Shown here: piece by piece, positions 31,190-39,532 of the stretch
How the letters are laid out: each line of letters begins with the position of its first letter
Numbering within the stretch: position 1 is the first letter of the stretch
Position numbers and translations under genes: made by a program
NCBI GenBank assembly: GCA_963590415.1
Contig: CAVAPB010000005.1
Location: forward strand, 28,114-92,113
Length of the DNA stretch: 64,000 bases
Origin: Fimenecus sp963590415
Lineage (GTDB): Bacteria; Bacillota; Clostridia; Oscillospirales; Acutalibacteraceae
Direction of reading: 5' to 3'
The notes under the pieces: generated by a model
Told to the model about the DNA's origin: nothing
The model's database searches: none
The model's input: only the letters and a program-made list of their open reading frames with translations

Positions 31190-31882
31190 TTAAACAGAAT
31201 ACTTGTTTGAGTTAATCTTTACACCGGGGCCCATTGTTGTTGCAACAACACAGGACTTGATGTACTGACCCTTGAGAGCCGCGGGCTTAGCCTTTACGAT
31301 AGCGTCCATAAGAGTGTTGAAGTTCTCAGCAAGCTTCTCCGCACCGAATGAAACCTTACCGATGGGGCAGTGGATGATGTTTGTCTTGTCAAGACGGTAC
31401 TCAATCTTACCTGCTTTTGCTTCGGTAACTGCCTTAGCAACATCGGGTGTTACGGTACCTGCCTTGGGTGAAGGCATCAAGCCGCGGGGACCGAGAACCT
31501 TACCGAGACGGCCTACAAGACCCATCATGTCGGGTGATGCGATACATACATCAAAGTCAAGCATACCGCCCTGAATGTCAGCGAGAAGATCCTCAGCACC
31601 GACAATGTTAGCGCCTGCAGCCTTAGCCGCATCAGCAGCGTCGCCCTTAGCGAAAACCGCTACTCTTACATCCTTACCTGTACCGTTGGGAAGAACAACA
31701 GCGCCTCTTACCTGCTGGTCAGCGTGTCTTGAGTCAACGCCGAGACGGATGTGAGCTTCAACAGTTTCATCAAACTTGGCAGTTGCCGACTTGCAAGCCA
31801 AATCAAATGCTTCGTCTGTATCGTAGAGCTTTGTTTTTTCAATCAATTTTGCACTCTCGTTATATTTTTTTCCGTGTTTCAT
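31190..31882 (-). CDS. rplA: Ribosomal protein L1
   Basis: A 230-residue 50S protein forming the L1 stalk, with the two-domain pattern of L1: N-terminal KTKLYDTDEAFDLACK, central GRLGKVLGPRGLMPSPKAGT, and C-terminal LDKTNIIHCPIGKVSF. In many bacteria it represses its own operon by binding a site in the rplK leader. The ATG at 31882 follows GGAGGAAAGTAAATT. It follows rplK by 56 bases. Confidence 0.97.
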   Translation of the reverse strand: MKHGKKYNESAKLIEKTKLYDTDEAFDLACKSATAKFDETVEAHIRLGVDSRHADQQVRGAVVLPNGTGKDVRVAVFAKGDAADAAKAAGANIVGAEDLLADIQGGMLDFDVCIASPDMMGLVGRLGKVLGPRGLMPSPKAGTVTPDVAKAVTEAKAGKIEYRLDKTNIIHCPIGKVSFGAEKLAENFNTLMDAIVKAKPAALKGQYIKSCVVATTMGPGVKINSNKYSV

Positions 31883-31938
31883 AATTTACTTTCCTCCTAT
31901 TAAGTGGTTAATCGGATTTTTCCTCCCACGAAGGAGCA

Positions 31939-32364
31939 TCAGTCTTCGACAGTGATGCCCATTGAACGAGCCGTACCTGCGATCATGCTCATTGCAGTTT
32001 CAACAGTAGCTGCGTTGAGGTCGGGCATTTTCTGCTCTGCGATCTTCTGAAGCTGTTCTTTCGTGATGGTTGCAACCTTTGTCTTATTCGGTACGCCTGA
32101 ACCGCTCTCGATGCCGCAAGCCTTTTTAAGAAGGACTGCTGCAGGAGGAGTCTTTGTTATGAATGTGAACGAATGGTCTGCATATACAGTGATAACAACG
32201 GGGATGATAAGTCCTGCGTCGTTCTTTGTGCGTTCGTTGAATTCCTTTGTGAACGCCATGATGTTAACGCCGTGCTGACCGAGTGCCGGTCCTACGGGCG
32301 GTGCCGGTGTTGCCTTGCCGGCAGGGATCTGAAGCTTAATAAAGCCTATTACTTTCTGAGCCAT
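31939..32364 (-). CDS. rplK: Ribosomal protein L11
   Basis: A 141-residue 50S protein at the GTPase-associated centre, needed for stringent response signalling. It carries IKLQIPAGKATPAPPVGPAL (residues 8-27) and the C-terminal RNA-binding domain ending GTARSMGITVED. The ATG at 32364, 7 bases after GGAGGTG, is chosen over the longer frame starting at 32424. It follows nusG by 106 bases. Confidence 0.97.
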   Translation of the reverse strand: MAQKVIGFIKLQIPAGKATPAPPVGPALGQHGVNIMAFTKEFNERTKNDAGLIIPVVITVYADHSFTFITKTPPAAVLLKKACGIESGSGVPNKTKVATITKEQLQKIAEQKMPDLNAATVETAMSMIAGTARSMGITVED

Positions 32365-32470
32365 TTTAGCACCTCCAAAAATCGTGGTAGTGGCGGAATA
32401 AGTGGCTTCGCTTATCCCTCCCACAGCGCATATGCGCTATAAAAAGCGAACAAGTCGCTTAATACCGTTT

Positions 32471-33028
32471 TTACTGTTGTTTTTCAACCTGGTCGAGTTC
32501 AAGTTCAACCGGCGTTTCTCTGCCGAGCATGGAAATGATAACTCTGACCATATTGTTTTCCGTGTTTACTTCGTCAACTACACCGATAATGCCGTCAAAG
32601 GCACCGTCGATAATGGTAACCATATCGCCCTTTGCATAGTTTACTTCTATAACACGCTTTTCAACGCCGAGAGCGGCAATTTCACTGTCCGAAAGCGGAA
32701 CAGGCTTACCCTCGGGACCGACAAATCCCGTAACACCTCTCGTGTTGCGAATGACATACCAAGTGTCATCTGTCATTTCAAGCTCGCCCGTGTCCTCGTT
32801 TTCAAAGACGGCAAGCTTAACAATAACATAGCTGGGGAAAATTTTTCTTTCAATTTCTTTCTTGGTTCCGTCGTCCTTAATCTCGGTAACGAGCTCGGTC
32901 GGCACCTGAACGTCAAGAATATAGTCGTGCATTTTGCGGTTCTCGACTACCGTCTCGATGTTTGCTGCAACCTTATTCTCATAGCCTGAATAGGTATGAA
33001 CAACGTACCACTTGGAGATTTCTGCCAT
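32471..33028 (-). CDS. nusG: Transcription factor NusG
   Basis: A 185-residue transcription elongation/pausing factor that also couples RNA polymerase to ribosomes. The NGN domain begins KWYVVHTYSGYENKVAANI; the KOW motif YAKGDMVTIIDGAFDGIIG lies at about residues 130-148, and the end VELELDQVE is typical. The ATG at 33028 follows AAGGGGG. It is downstream of secE by 12 bases. Confidence 0.97.
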   Translation of the reverse strand: MAEISKWYVVHTYSGYENKVAANIETVVENRKMHDYILDVQVPTELVTEIKDDGTKKEIERKIFPSYVIVKLAVFENEDTGELEMTDDTWYVIRNTRGVTGFVGPEGKPVPLSDSEIAALGVEKRVIEVNYAKGDMVTIIDGAFDGIIGVVDEVNTENNMVRVIISMLGRETPVELELDQVEKQQ

Positions 33029-33040
33029 TAGACATCCCCC

Positions 33041-33409
33041 TTATAAACCTAAGAATCCGGAAATAATCGAACCTGCAACGGCTGTTGTCGTTTCCGTGTC
33101 AGCCGACGCATTTTCAGCGGCTTTCACAAGAAGCTTAATAAGCTCCGAAAGACCTGTGTCGATACCCCAGATAACCAAGCCGAGAACAAATACACAGAGT
33201 AAAACCACGCCTGTGCTCTTCCAAACGGTTTTGGCGTCCGGCCATACGACCTTTTTGCACTCGCCTCTCAAATCCTTGAAGAACTTTTTAATGCTCTTGC
33301 CGATGTTGGCAAAAACATTCTTTTTCTTCTTGGAATTATCGGACTTGTCTTCTTTCTTGGACTTTTTTGCGGGAGCTGCGGCAGAATCTTTTTTAATTTC
33401 GTCAGCCAT
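33041..33409 (-). CDS. secE: SecE preprotein translocase subunit, with long charged N-terminus
   Basis: A 122-residue SecE, the essential single-span-type partner of SecY. The conserved core is FFKDLRGECKKVVWPDAKTVW (about residues 43-63) followed by one membrane segment (about 68-92). The N-terminal 40 residues are an unusual Lys/Ser/Asp-rich tail (AAAPAKKSKKEDKSDNSKKKK), and there is an extension of about 30 residues after the membrane segment. It lies between rpmG and nusG, the common order. The ATG at 33409 has GGAGGTAAAAACT upstream. Confidence 0.95.
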   Translation of the reverse strand: MADEIKKDSAAAPAKKSKKEDKSDNSKKKKNVFANIGKSIKKFFKDLRGECKKVVWPDAKTVWKSTGVVLLCVFVLGLVIWGIDTGLSELIKLLVKAAENASADTETTTAVAGSIISGFLGL

Positions 33410-33424
33410 AGTTTTTACCTCCGC

Positions 33425-33574
33425 TTACTTCGTTTCTCTGTGGAGAGTGTGCTTCTTGCAGAATCTGCAGTACTTGTTCATCTCCAACCTGTCCGGTGTG
33501 TTCTTTTTGTTTTTCATTGTGTTGTAGTTGCGCTGTTTGCACTCTGTGCAAGCCAATGTAACCTTTACTCTCAT
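33425..33574 (-). CDS. rpmG: Ribosomal protein L33 (zinc-binding form)
   Basis: A 49-residue 50S protein starting MRVKVTLACTECKQRNYNT. The four Cys at residues 9, 12, 36 and 39 (CTEC and CRFC) form the zinc ribbon of the C+ form. It ends HTLHRETK. The ATG at 33574 follows a GGAGGTG site. It is the first gene of the rpmG-secE-nusG-rplK-rplA transcript. Confidence 0.96.
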   Translation of the reverse strand: MRVKVTLACTECKQRNYNTMKNKKNTPDRLEMNKYCRFCKKHTLHRETK

Positions 33575-33635
33575 TTTTCGGCACCTCCGTTATTAGCGTT
33601 ATACGCCTGTTTAGCCTACCTCAAAAAAGCGGGCA

Positions 33636-33660
33636 CAAAAAAATAACCCTCTTTCAGAGG
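33636..33660 (-). terminator. 5'-terminal hairpin with T-run after the rpmG operon promoter
   Basis: On the minus strand CCTCT-GAA-AGAGG (33660-33648) followed by GTTATTTTTTT. The predicted start point of the operon is about 33661, so this hairpin would be at the very 5' end of the mRNA. It looks like a weak terminator or a 5' stabilising stem. Confidence 0.6.
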
Positions 33661-33667
33661 TACAAGT

Positions 33668-33696
33668 ACTATACCATAAACGACAGAGTAAGTCAA
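33668..33696 (-). promoter_or_regulatory. Promoter of rpmG-secE-nusG-rplK-rplA
   Basis: On the minus strand TTGACT (33696-33691), a 17-bp spacer, TATAGT (33673-33668). Confidence 0.88.
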
Positions 33697-33814
33697 GAAA
33701 AAATTTTTCAAAAAGTGTTACGCCGTATGTTACGAGCCGTTTTACGGTTTACGGGTGGCGTCCGACGGTATTACGAAAAAGAAATCCGTTTGTCAAATCA
33801 TATATCAAACAGGT

Positions 33815-33843
33815 TAGACATTTTCAAAATGTTATGATATTAT
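33815..33843 (+). promoter_or_regulatory. Promoter of the LRR/SLH surface protein gene
   Basis: TAGACA (33815-33820), a 17-bp spacer and TATTAT (33838-33843). The rest of the 322-base divergent gap holds nothing else that I recognise. Confidence 0.7.
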
Positions 33844-33896
33844 TGCTTTAGCCCGTATGAAATCGGGTTATCATTAACATATTGAGGAGGATTTTT

Positions 33897-35096
33897 ATGA
33901 AATTTGGCACAAAAACACTGTCGGTACTGCTGAGCGTACTGACGGTTGCGGCAAATCTTTTGTGCTTCGGCATAAACTCGTTTGCCGAGAGTTCCGGGGA
34001 TTTCACATATTCCGTGTGCCCGGACGGTAATGTTAAAATCACGAAATATACGGGAACGGAAGAGCATTTGGAAATTCCGTCTGTAATAGACGAAAAATGC
34101 GTAACGGAAATAGGCAAAAAGGCATTCTATGACTGTGATACGCTGGAATCCGTAATTATACCGCAGAGCATAAAGCAAATTGACGCCTACGCATTTGCCG
34201 ACTGCGACAAATTAAGCTCCGTAACCATCTGCGAAGGTCTTGAAGCAATCGGTGACGCGGCATTTGCCGTCCTGCCTCAGCTTTCTTATATTTCTCTTCC
34301 CGATACGCTTCATTCAATCGCCGCTGTGGCGTTTTTCGAATGTCCGTCGCTCACAAGCGTTGAAATTCCTGCGGAAACCGAGGAAATCGGCAATCGTGCC
34401 TTCGGCTACGGCTGCGAGGATGATGAAGGGCACATTATGAAATATTCCACGCTCGAAATTGCAAGCGCATACGGCTCTGCAGCTCAGGACTACGCCGCAG
34501 AGCACGGCTTTGCCTTCCGCTGCAATTGGTTCCCCGATGTATCATACGGCGAATGGTACTTTGCTGCCATAAAGCACAATTTCAAAAACGGCTACTTCCG
34601 AGGATACGGATCAGGCTTTTTCGGAATTGCCGATAACATACAACGGCAAGACTTTGTCGTTGTATTGTCGAAGATAGCAAAAGCCGACCTTACACCGTAT
34701 TCGGGTCAGAACGGCGGTATGAGCGATGTGCCGGTCGGCGAATACTATTCCGCCGCCGTAGCATGGGCGGTTAACAAAGGAATTGTCAGCGGTTATCAGT
34801 ACGGAGGCTTCGGCGTGGGCGACCCCATTACGCGCGAACAGGTCTGTACTATACTTTACAATTACATTAAAAATTATGTCGGTGCCGACACTTCGACTTC
34901 AAAGTCAACGGACGAACCGCTTGCCTGCTACACTGACAGGGCTTTCGTCAGCTACTGGGCAACGGACGCTGTCACATGGGCTGTCGGTAACGGCATTGTC
35001 GGCAACAATTCGTCAACTCTCAACCCCGCAGGCAATGTCAACCGTGCGACAATGGCGCAGATAATCTGTAATATGTCTGCAGGCGGACTTATCTGA
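33897..35096 (+). CDS. Exported BspA-type leucine-rich-repeat protein with SLH domains
   Basis: A 399-residue surface protein. It has a signal peptide (about residues 1-31, ending NSFA), then BspA/LRR_5-type repeats (about 50-200: TEIGKKAFYDCDTLESVIIP, IDAYAFADCDKLSSVTI, IAAVAFFECPSLTSVEIP), then up to three S-layer homology repeats (about 215-395: YGEWYFAAIKHNFKNGYFRG, YYSAAVAWAVNKGIVSGY, YWATDAVTWAVGNGIVG). SLH domains attach proteins to pyruvylated cell-wall polymer; BspA repeats can bind host or other proteins. The ATG at 33897 follows GAGGAGG. It is monocistronic, with a promoter at 33815 and a strong terminator. Confidence 0.9.
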   Translation: MKFGTKTLSVLLSVLTVAANLLCFGINSFAESSGDFTYSVCPDGNVKITKYTGTEEHLEIPSVIDEKCVTEIGKKAFYDCDTLESVIIPQSIKQIDAYAFADCDKLSSVTICEGLEAIGDAAFAVLPQLSYISLPDTLHSIAAVAFFECPSLTSVEIPAETEEIGNRAFGYGCEDDEGHIMKYSTLEIASAYGSAAQDYAAEHGFAFRCNWFPDVSYGEWYFAAIKHNFKNGYFRGYGSGFFGIADNIQRQDFVVVLSKIAKADLTPYSGQNGGMSDVPVGEYYSAAVAWAVNKGIVSGYQYGGFGVGDPITREQVCTILYNYIKNYVGADTSTSKSTDEPLACYTDRAFVSYWATDAVTWAVGNGIVGNNSSTLNPAGNVNRATMAQIICNMSAGGLI

Positions 35097-35119
35097 CAAA
35101 AAGCAAAACATTATAAAGC

Positions 35120-35149
35120 TGCCCGAAGAGAAGCAAGACTCTTCGGGCA
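35120..35149. terminator. Bidirectional terminator between the surface protein gene and metA
   Basis: Perfect 11-bp stem TGCCCGAAGAG / CTCTTCGGGCA (35120-35130 with 35139-35149), followed by ATAATTTT on the plus strand, between convergent genes. Confidence 0.88.
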
Positions 35150-35161
35150 ATAATTTTCGCT

Positions 35162-36082
35162 TTATTCAAACAGCGTGTTGAGGTCGTATGGAGTTTTCTG
35201 ATAAACAAAATAGTTGAGCCAATTCTGGAACAAAAGGCTGCCCACGCCGCGCCATGTGATGGGCGGAGTTTTTTTGGGGTCGTTATCGGGGAAATAGTTA
35301 TAGGGCATTTTAATTTCCAGACCCTTGTTCAAATCCCTGAAATACTCCTTCGCAAGGGTGTCGCTGTCATACTCCGAATGACCCGTGCAGAAGAAATTTC
35401 TGCAAGCCATATCGGAAATCAGATGCACGCCCGCCTCGTCGGAATAGGACAAAATCTGCAAATCCCTGACCTCGGCAATGTCCTCCCTGCGCGTCTCGGT
35501 GTGCCTTGAATGCGGCACATAGTAAATATCTGAAAAGCCTCGCAACAACGGGTGATACAGGTCAAGCGGTCTGTGCTTGAACACGCCGAAGAGCTTTTCG
35601 TCAAGCATATGCTTCGGGATGCCGTACTTATAATACAAAGCGGCCTGTGCGCCCCAGCATATATTATAAGTTGAATATACATTGGTTTTTGCCCAGTCGA
35701 AAATCTCGCAGAGCTCGTCCCAATAGTCAACCTCTTCAAACGGCATCATTTCAACGGGTGCGCCCGTGACTATCATACCGTCGAATTTTCTGTTCTTAAC
35801 ATCGTCAAAGGTCTTGTAAAACTTGAGCATATGCTCCTGCGAAACATTTTTCGCAATATGCGATTTAACCTGCAAAAGCTCAATATCGACCTGAAGCGGA
35901 GAATTGCTCAAAAGACGCAAAATCTGCGTTTCGGTCTCGACCTTGGTCGGCATAAGGTTAAGAATGATGATATGAAGCGGACGAATGTCCTGCGTTATTG
36001 CTCTGTTTTCGGGCATAACGAAAATGTTTTCAAGCTCCAGACTGTGCCTTGCGGGCAATTGGTTGTCTATTTTAATGGGCAT
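35162..36082 (-). CDS. metA: MetA-type homoserine O-acyltransferase (probably acetyl-CoA specific)
   Basis: A 306-residue enzyme that activates homoserine for methionine synthesis. It has the MetA pattern MPIKIDNQLPA, the catalytic-Cys region YNICWGAQAALYY (Cys about 142), the PHSRHTE segment and GHSEYD with the catalytic His. The specificity position after MIVTGAPVE is Glu. In characterised MetA proteins Glu here goes with acetyl-CoA and Gly with succinyl-CoA, so this is predicted to make O-acetylhomoserine. It is the last gene of the mrnC-yitT-lepA-YbaK-hemW run, 52 bases after hemW. Confidence 0.92.
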   Translation of the reverse strand: MPIKIDNQLPARHSLELENIFVMPENRAITQDIRPLHIIILNLMPTKVETETQILRLLSNSPLQVDIELLQVKSHIAKNVSQEHMLKFYKTFDDVKNRKFDGMIVTGAPVEMMPFEEVDYWDELCEIFDWAKTNVYSTYNICWGAQAALYYKYGIPKHMLDEKLFGVFKHRPLDLYHPLLRGFSDIYYVPHSRHTETRREDIAEVRDLQILSYSDEAGVHLISDMACRNFFCTGHSEYDSDTLAKEYFRDLNKGLEIKMPYNYFPDNDPKKTPPITWRGVGSLLFQNWLNYFVYQKTPYDLNTLFE

Positions 36083-36134
36083 CGGTCCACCTTCTTTCTT
36101 TAGAATTTCGGAAAATTATTTTATCACAATCTTT

Positions 36135-37229
36135 TTAATATATCAACCTTGAAATTACCGTGTTTGAAAGCAAAAATCCGTTTCGTGTGAGTCTTATTCC
36201 CTCGGGGTCGGAAACGACAAGTCCGTTTTTTTGCAGAAATTCCGCTTCGCGGCGCATTTTTTCGGGTATCGGAAAGGAAAATCGCTCTTTCGTCCGAGCC
36301 TCGGTTATACCCTCTTTAAGCCGGAGACGAAGCATTGCGTACTCGCAGAAATCTCCGCCCGTACCGTCCCCGACATATACGAATTTATCCGTTCGCTTTT
36401 CACAGTAAAAACGCTTGCCGTTCATAAACGAATGAGCGGAGGAGCCTATGCCGAGGTATTCCTCGCAGTTCCAATATTTAAGGTTGTGGCGGCTCTCGTA
36501 CCCCGACTTTGAGAAATTTGAAATTTCATACTGATTATATCCGTGCTTTTCGAGATGTTCGCACATAAACAGGTACATATCGGCAACGGCATCGTCGTCG
36601 GGCAGGGAGAGCGAGTTTTGCATTTTATAAAACGGCGTATTTTCCTCAATTTTGAGTATATATCCGCTGATATGCGGCACTTCCTGCGCTATGCAGAAGT
36701 CGAGCGTGGATTCAAGGCTTTGACGGGTGCTTTCGGGAATACCGAGCATAACATCAAGCGAAATGTTTTCTATTCCCGCCGCTCTTGCAAACAAAACGGC
36801 GTTTTCGACATCTTTTTTGCCCGACAGTCTGCCGAGCTTTTTTCTTTCGTTATCGTTTGCAGACTGTAGCCCGAGCGACACCCTGTTGACGCCGACAGCA
36901 GCAATTTTTTTGAAAAATTCAGCCGAAACGGAGTGCGGATTGCACTCGACTGTTACCTCTGCGCCGCTTGAGAGAAAAAAGTTCGATTTTACACATTCAA
37001 TGATTTTGCAAATGCGCTCAAAGCCTATACAGGACGGGGTTCCTCCGCCTATGTAAAGCGTATCGACTTTACAGCTGAATTGCCTTGATTGCCTCTCGAT
37101 TTCACGGCACAAATCGGTTACATACCGCTCTTTTTCGTCCTCTTTGCAGCGGAAAGAATAAAAATCGCAGTACGGGCATTTTGAGTCGCAAAACGGAATG
37201 TGAATGTAGAGCCCTATTGCCTTTTTCAT
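36135..37229 (-). CDS. hemW: HemW-like radical SAM protein
   Basis: A 364-residue radical SAM protein, often annotated as oxygen-independent coproporphyrinogen oxidase but in many bacteria a heme chaperone (HemW). The cluster motif is CDSKCPYCDFYS (CxxxCxxC, near residue 14), with the extra F/Y-type fourth position of the family, the TLYIGGGTPS motif and a C-terminal HemN-like domain ending TRNGFLLSNTVIS. HemW proteins lack the residues needed for CPDH activity, and no other haem genes are here. Its start overlaps the stop of the YbaK-like gene by 4 bases (ATGA). Confidence 0.9.
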   Translation of the reverse strand: MKKAIGLYIHIPFCDSKCPYCDFYSFRCKEDEKERYVTDLCREIERQSRQFSCKVDTLYIGGGTPSCIGFERICKIIECVKSNFFLSSGAEVTVECNPHSVSAEFFKKIAAVGVNRVSLGLQSANDNERKKLGRLSGKKDVENAVLFARAAGIENISLDVMLGIPESTRQSLESTLDFCIAQEVPHISGYILKIEENTPFYKMQNSLSLPDDDAVADMYLFMCEHLEKHGYNQYEISNFSKSGYESRHNLKYWNCEEYLGIGSSAHSFMNGKRFYCEKRTDKFVYVGDGTGGDFCEYAMLRLRLKEGITEARTKERFSFPIPEKMRREAEFLQKNGLVVSDPEGIRLTRNGFLLSNTVISRLIY

Positions 37230-37714
37230 ACCCTTATAAAGTGAACCTCGTGCGAGGTGCTCTCAACATATCTTACGGCGTCGTCGAAACTTAAAAACAG
37301 CGTTGCGGTATTGTCGTTCGGGTGGAAACCGAGACGGGGAAGCTTTTTCAAATCTTCGTCAAGATACACCTCGACCGCTCCCGCCGTGTCGTTGATTATG
37401 CCGAGCAGGGAAACCGAGCCCTTTTTGACATCAAGATATTTAAGAAGCCTTTCGTCCGAGGCAAAGCTCAGCTTTGATGAGCCGATTTCGTCACGGATAA
37501 GCGCCAAATCGGCGTGCTTATCCCCTCTCAATATTACAAGAGCGTGCCTTTTACCCTTGTAATCGCGCAAAAACAGATTTTTGCAGATTTCGTTGTTCTC
37601 GTTGAGCTTCAAGGAGTCGAGCTCGTCCATTGTGAAAACGGCAGGGTGCTCCTTTAATTCATAATCAACGGAAAGCTCTTTTAATCTCGCTAAAATATTC
37701 TCTCTGTTATTCAT
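37226..37714 (-). CDS. YbaK/ProX-type aminoacyl-tRNA deacylase
   Basis: A 162-residue protein of the YbaK/ProX editing family, which hydrolyses mischarged tRNA such as Ala-tRNA(Pro). It has LSVDYELKEHPAVFTMDE at the start, LFLRDYKGKRHALVIL with the conserved Lys, and a C-terminal PNDNTATLFLSFDDAVRYVE. This matches free-standing PrdX-like deacylases. It is sandwiched between lepA (8-base overlap) and hemW (4-base overlap), so it is translationally coupled to both. Confidence 0.9.
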   Translation of the reverse strand: MNNRENILARLKELSVDYELKEHPAVFTMDELDSLKLNENNEICKNLFLRDYKGKRHALVILRGDKHADLALIRDEIGSSKLSFASDERLLKYLDVKKGSVSLLGIINDTAGAVEVYLDEDLKKLPRLGFHPNDNTATLFLSFDDAVRYVESTSHEVHFIRV

Positions 37715-39512
37715 CTAATTTCAACACCGCCATAAACGCCTCCTGCGGAACCTCTACGGTACCGAACTGACGCATTCTCTTCTTTCCTTCCTTCTGTTTT
37801 TCAAGAAGCTTTTTCTTTCTCGTTATATCGCCGCCGTAGCACTTCGCAAGGACATCCTTGCGCATTGCCTTGACGGTCTCACGGGCGATTACCTTGCCGC
37901 CGACAGCTATCTGAATGGGAATTTCAAACATCTGTCTCGGGATATTTTCTTTGAGCTTTTCAGCTATCTTCCTCGCCCTCGCATATGCCTTGTCGGAATG
38001 GATGATAAACGAAAGAGCGTCAATCACATCGCCGTTGAGGAGCACATCCAGCTTGACAAGCTGTGATTTTTCATATCCCTTCATCTCATAGTCGAACGAA
38101 GCGTAGCCTCTGGTTCTTGATTTGAGGACATCAAAGAAATCATAGATAATTTCATTGAGCGGCAGGATATATTTGAGGTCAACCCTGTCCGCATCAAGAT
38201 AGGTCATACCCTCGTAGGTGCCGCGCCTGTCCTGACACAAGTCCATAATTGCGCCGACATATTCGGGTGGAGCGTAAATGTGAGCCTCCACGACGGGTTC
38301 TTCCGAATAGTCGATAGTCGCAGGGTCGGGATAGTTCGACGGGTTATCGATTTCAACCACGGACTTATCCGTCAAATGAATTTTATATACAACGCTCGGG
38401 ATTGTGGTCACAAGGTCGAGGTTGTATTCCCTTTCAAGGCGTTCCTGAATGATTTCAAGGTGGAGAAGTCCGAGAAAGCCGCAGCGGAAGCCGAAGCCCA
38501 ATGCACCCGAGGTCTCGGGTTCAAAGGAGAGTGCGGCGTCGTTCAACTGAAGCTTTTCAAGTGCGTCACGGAGGTTTTCATAGTCCGCTCCGTCGGCAGG
38601 ATAAACTCCGCAGAACACCATGGGATTGACCTTTCTGTAACCGGGTAACGGCTCTTCGGCGGGTCTTTCGGAGGTTGTTACGGTGTCGCCGACACGCGCG
38701 TCCGACACGGTTTTAATCGAAGCCGTGATGTAGCCTACCTCGCCCGAGGAAAGTCCTTTTGTAGGTTCAAGCGAAGTCGCACGCATATAGCCCGTTTCAA
38801 CAACGGTAAATTCAGCGCCCGTAGCCATCATACGCATGGTGTCGCCCGGCTTTATTTTGCCGTCCATAACCCTGACATAGACAATTACGCCACGGTAGCT
38901 GTCATAAACGGAGTCAAAAATCAATGCTCGCAGCGGCTGCGAATCCCTGTCCTCGGGAGGGGGAATGAGGTGTACAATCTCCTCCAAAACCGCTTCGACA
39001 TTTTCGCCCGTCTTTGCGGAAACCCTAGGAGAGTCAAGGCACGGAATACCGATTACATCCTCTACCTCGTGAGCAACACGCTCGGGGTCGGCAGCAGGCA
39101 GATCGATTTTATTTATTATAGGTACGATTTCAAGATTGTGGTCTAGCGCAAGATATGTATTTGCAAGAGTCTGCGCCTCAACGCCCTGCGAGGCGTCAAC
39201 GATAAGCACAGCACCCTCGCAAGCCGCAAGCGAACGGGAGACCTCATAGTTGAAATCGACATGGCCGGGAGTGTCGATAAGGTTGAGCTCGTATGTCTTG
39301 CCGTCCTTTGCCTTGTAATCAAGCTTTACGGCGTGAGCCTTTATTGTGATGCCTCTTTCACGCTCAAGGTCCATATTGTCAAGAAGCTGATCCTCCATAT
39401 CTCGCTTTGCAACCGAGTCGGTAAGCTCCAGAAGCCTGTCGGCAAGAGTTGATTTACCGTGGTCGATATGAGCGATAATAGAGAAATTTCTGATGTTTTC
39501 CTTTTTTGCCAT
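37707..39512 (-). CDS. lepA: LepA (elongation factor 4)
   Basis: A 601-residue translational GTPase that acts on initiation and 30S assembly and can back-translocate ribosomes. The G domain begins IRNFSIIAHIDHGKSTLADR, with G3 DTPGH and G4 NKID. Domain II, the EF-G-like domains, and the LepA-specific C-terminal domain (about 480-600, ending GTVEVPQEAFMAVLKLDE) are complete. The length matches the family (about 600). It lies 20 bases after the YitT-family gene and overlaps the deacylase gene by 8 bases. Confidence 0.97.
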   Translation of the reverse strand: MAKKENIRNFSIIAHIDHGKSTLADRLLELTDSVAKRDMEDQLLDNMDLERERGITIKAHAVKLDYKAKDGKTYELNLIDTPGHVDFNYEVSRSLAACEGAVLIVDASQGVEAQTLANTYLALDHNLEIVPIINKIDLPAADPERVAHEVEDVIGIPCLDSPRVSAKTGENVEAVLEEIVHLIPPPEDRDSQPLRALIFDSVYDSYRGVIVYVRVMDGKIKPGDTMRMMATGAEFTVVETGYMRATSLEPTKGLSSGEVGYITASIKTVSDARVGDTVTTSERPAEEPLPGYRKVNPMVFCGVYPADGADYENLRDALEKLQLNDAALSFEPETSGALGFGFRCGFLGLLHLEIIQERLEREYNLDLVTTIPSVVYKIHLTDKSVVEIDNPSNYPDPATIDYSEEPVVEAHIYAPPEYVGAIMDLCQDRRGTYEGMTYLDADRVDLKYILPLNEIIYDFFDVLKSRTRGYASFDYEMKGYEKSQLVKLDVLLNGDVIDALSFIIHSDKAYARARKIAEKLKENIPRQMFEIPIQIAVGGKVIARETVKAMRKDVLAKCYGGDITRKKKLLEKQKEGKKRMRQFGTVEVPQEAFMAVLKLDE

Positions 39513-39532
39513 AAACTACCTCTTATATAAAT

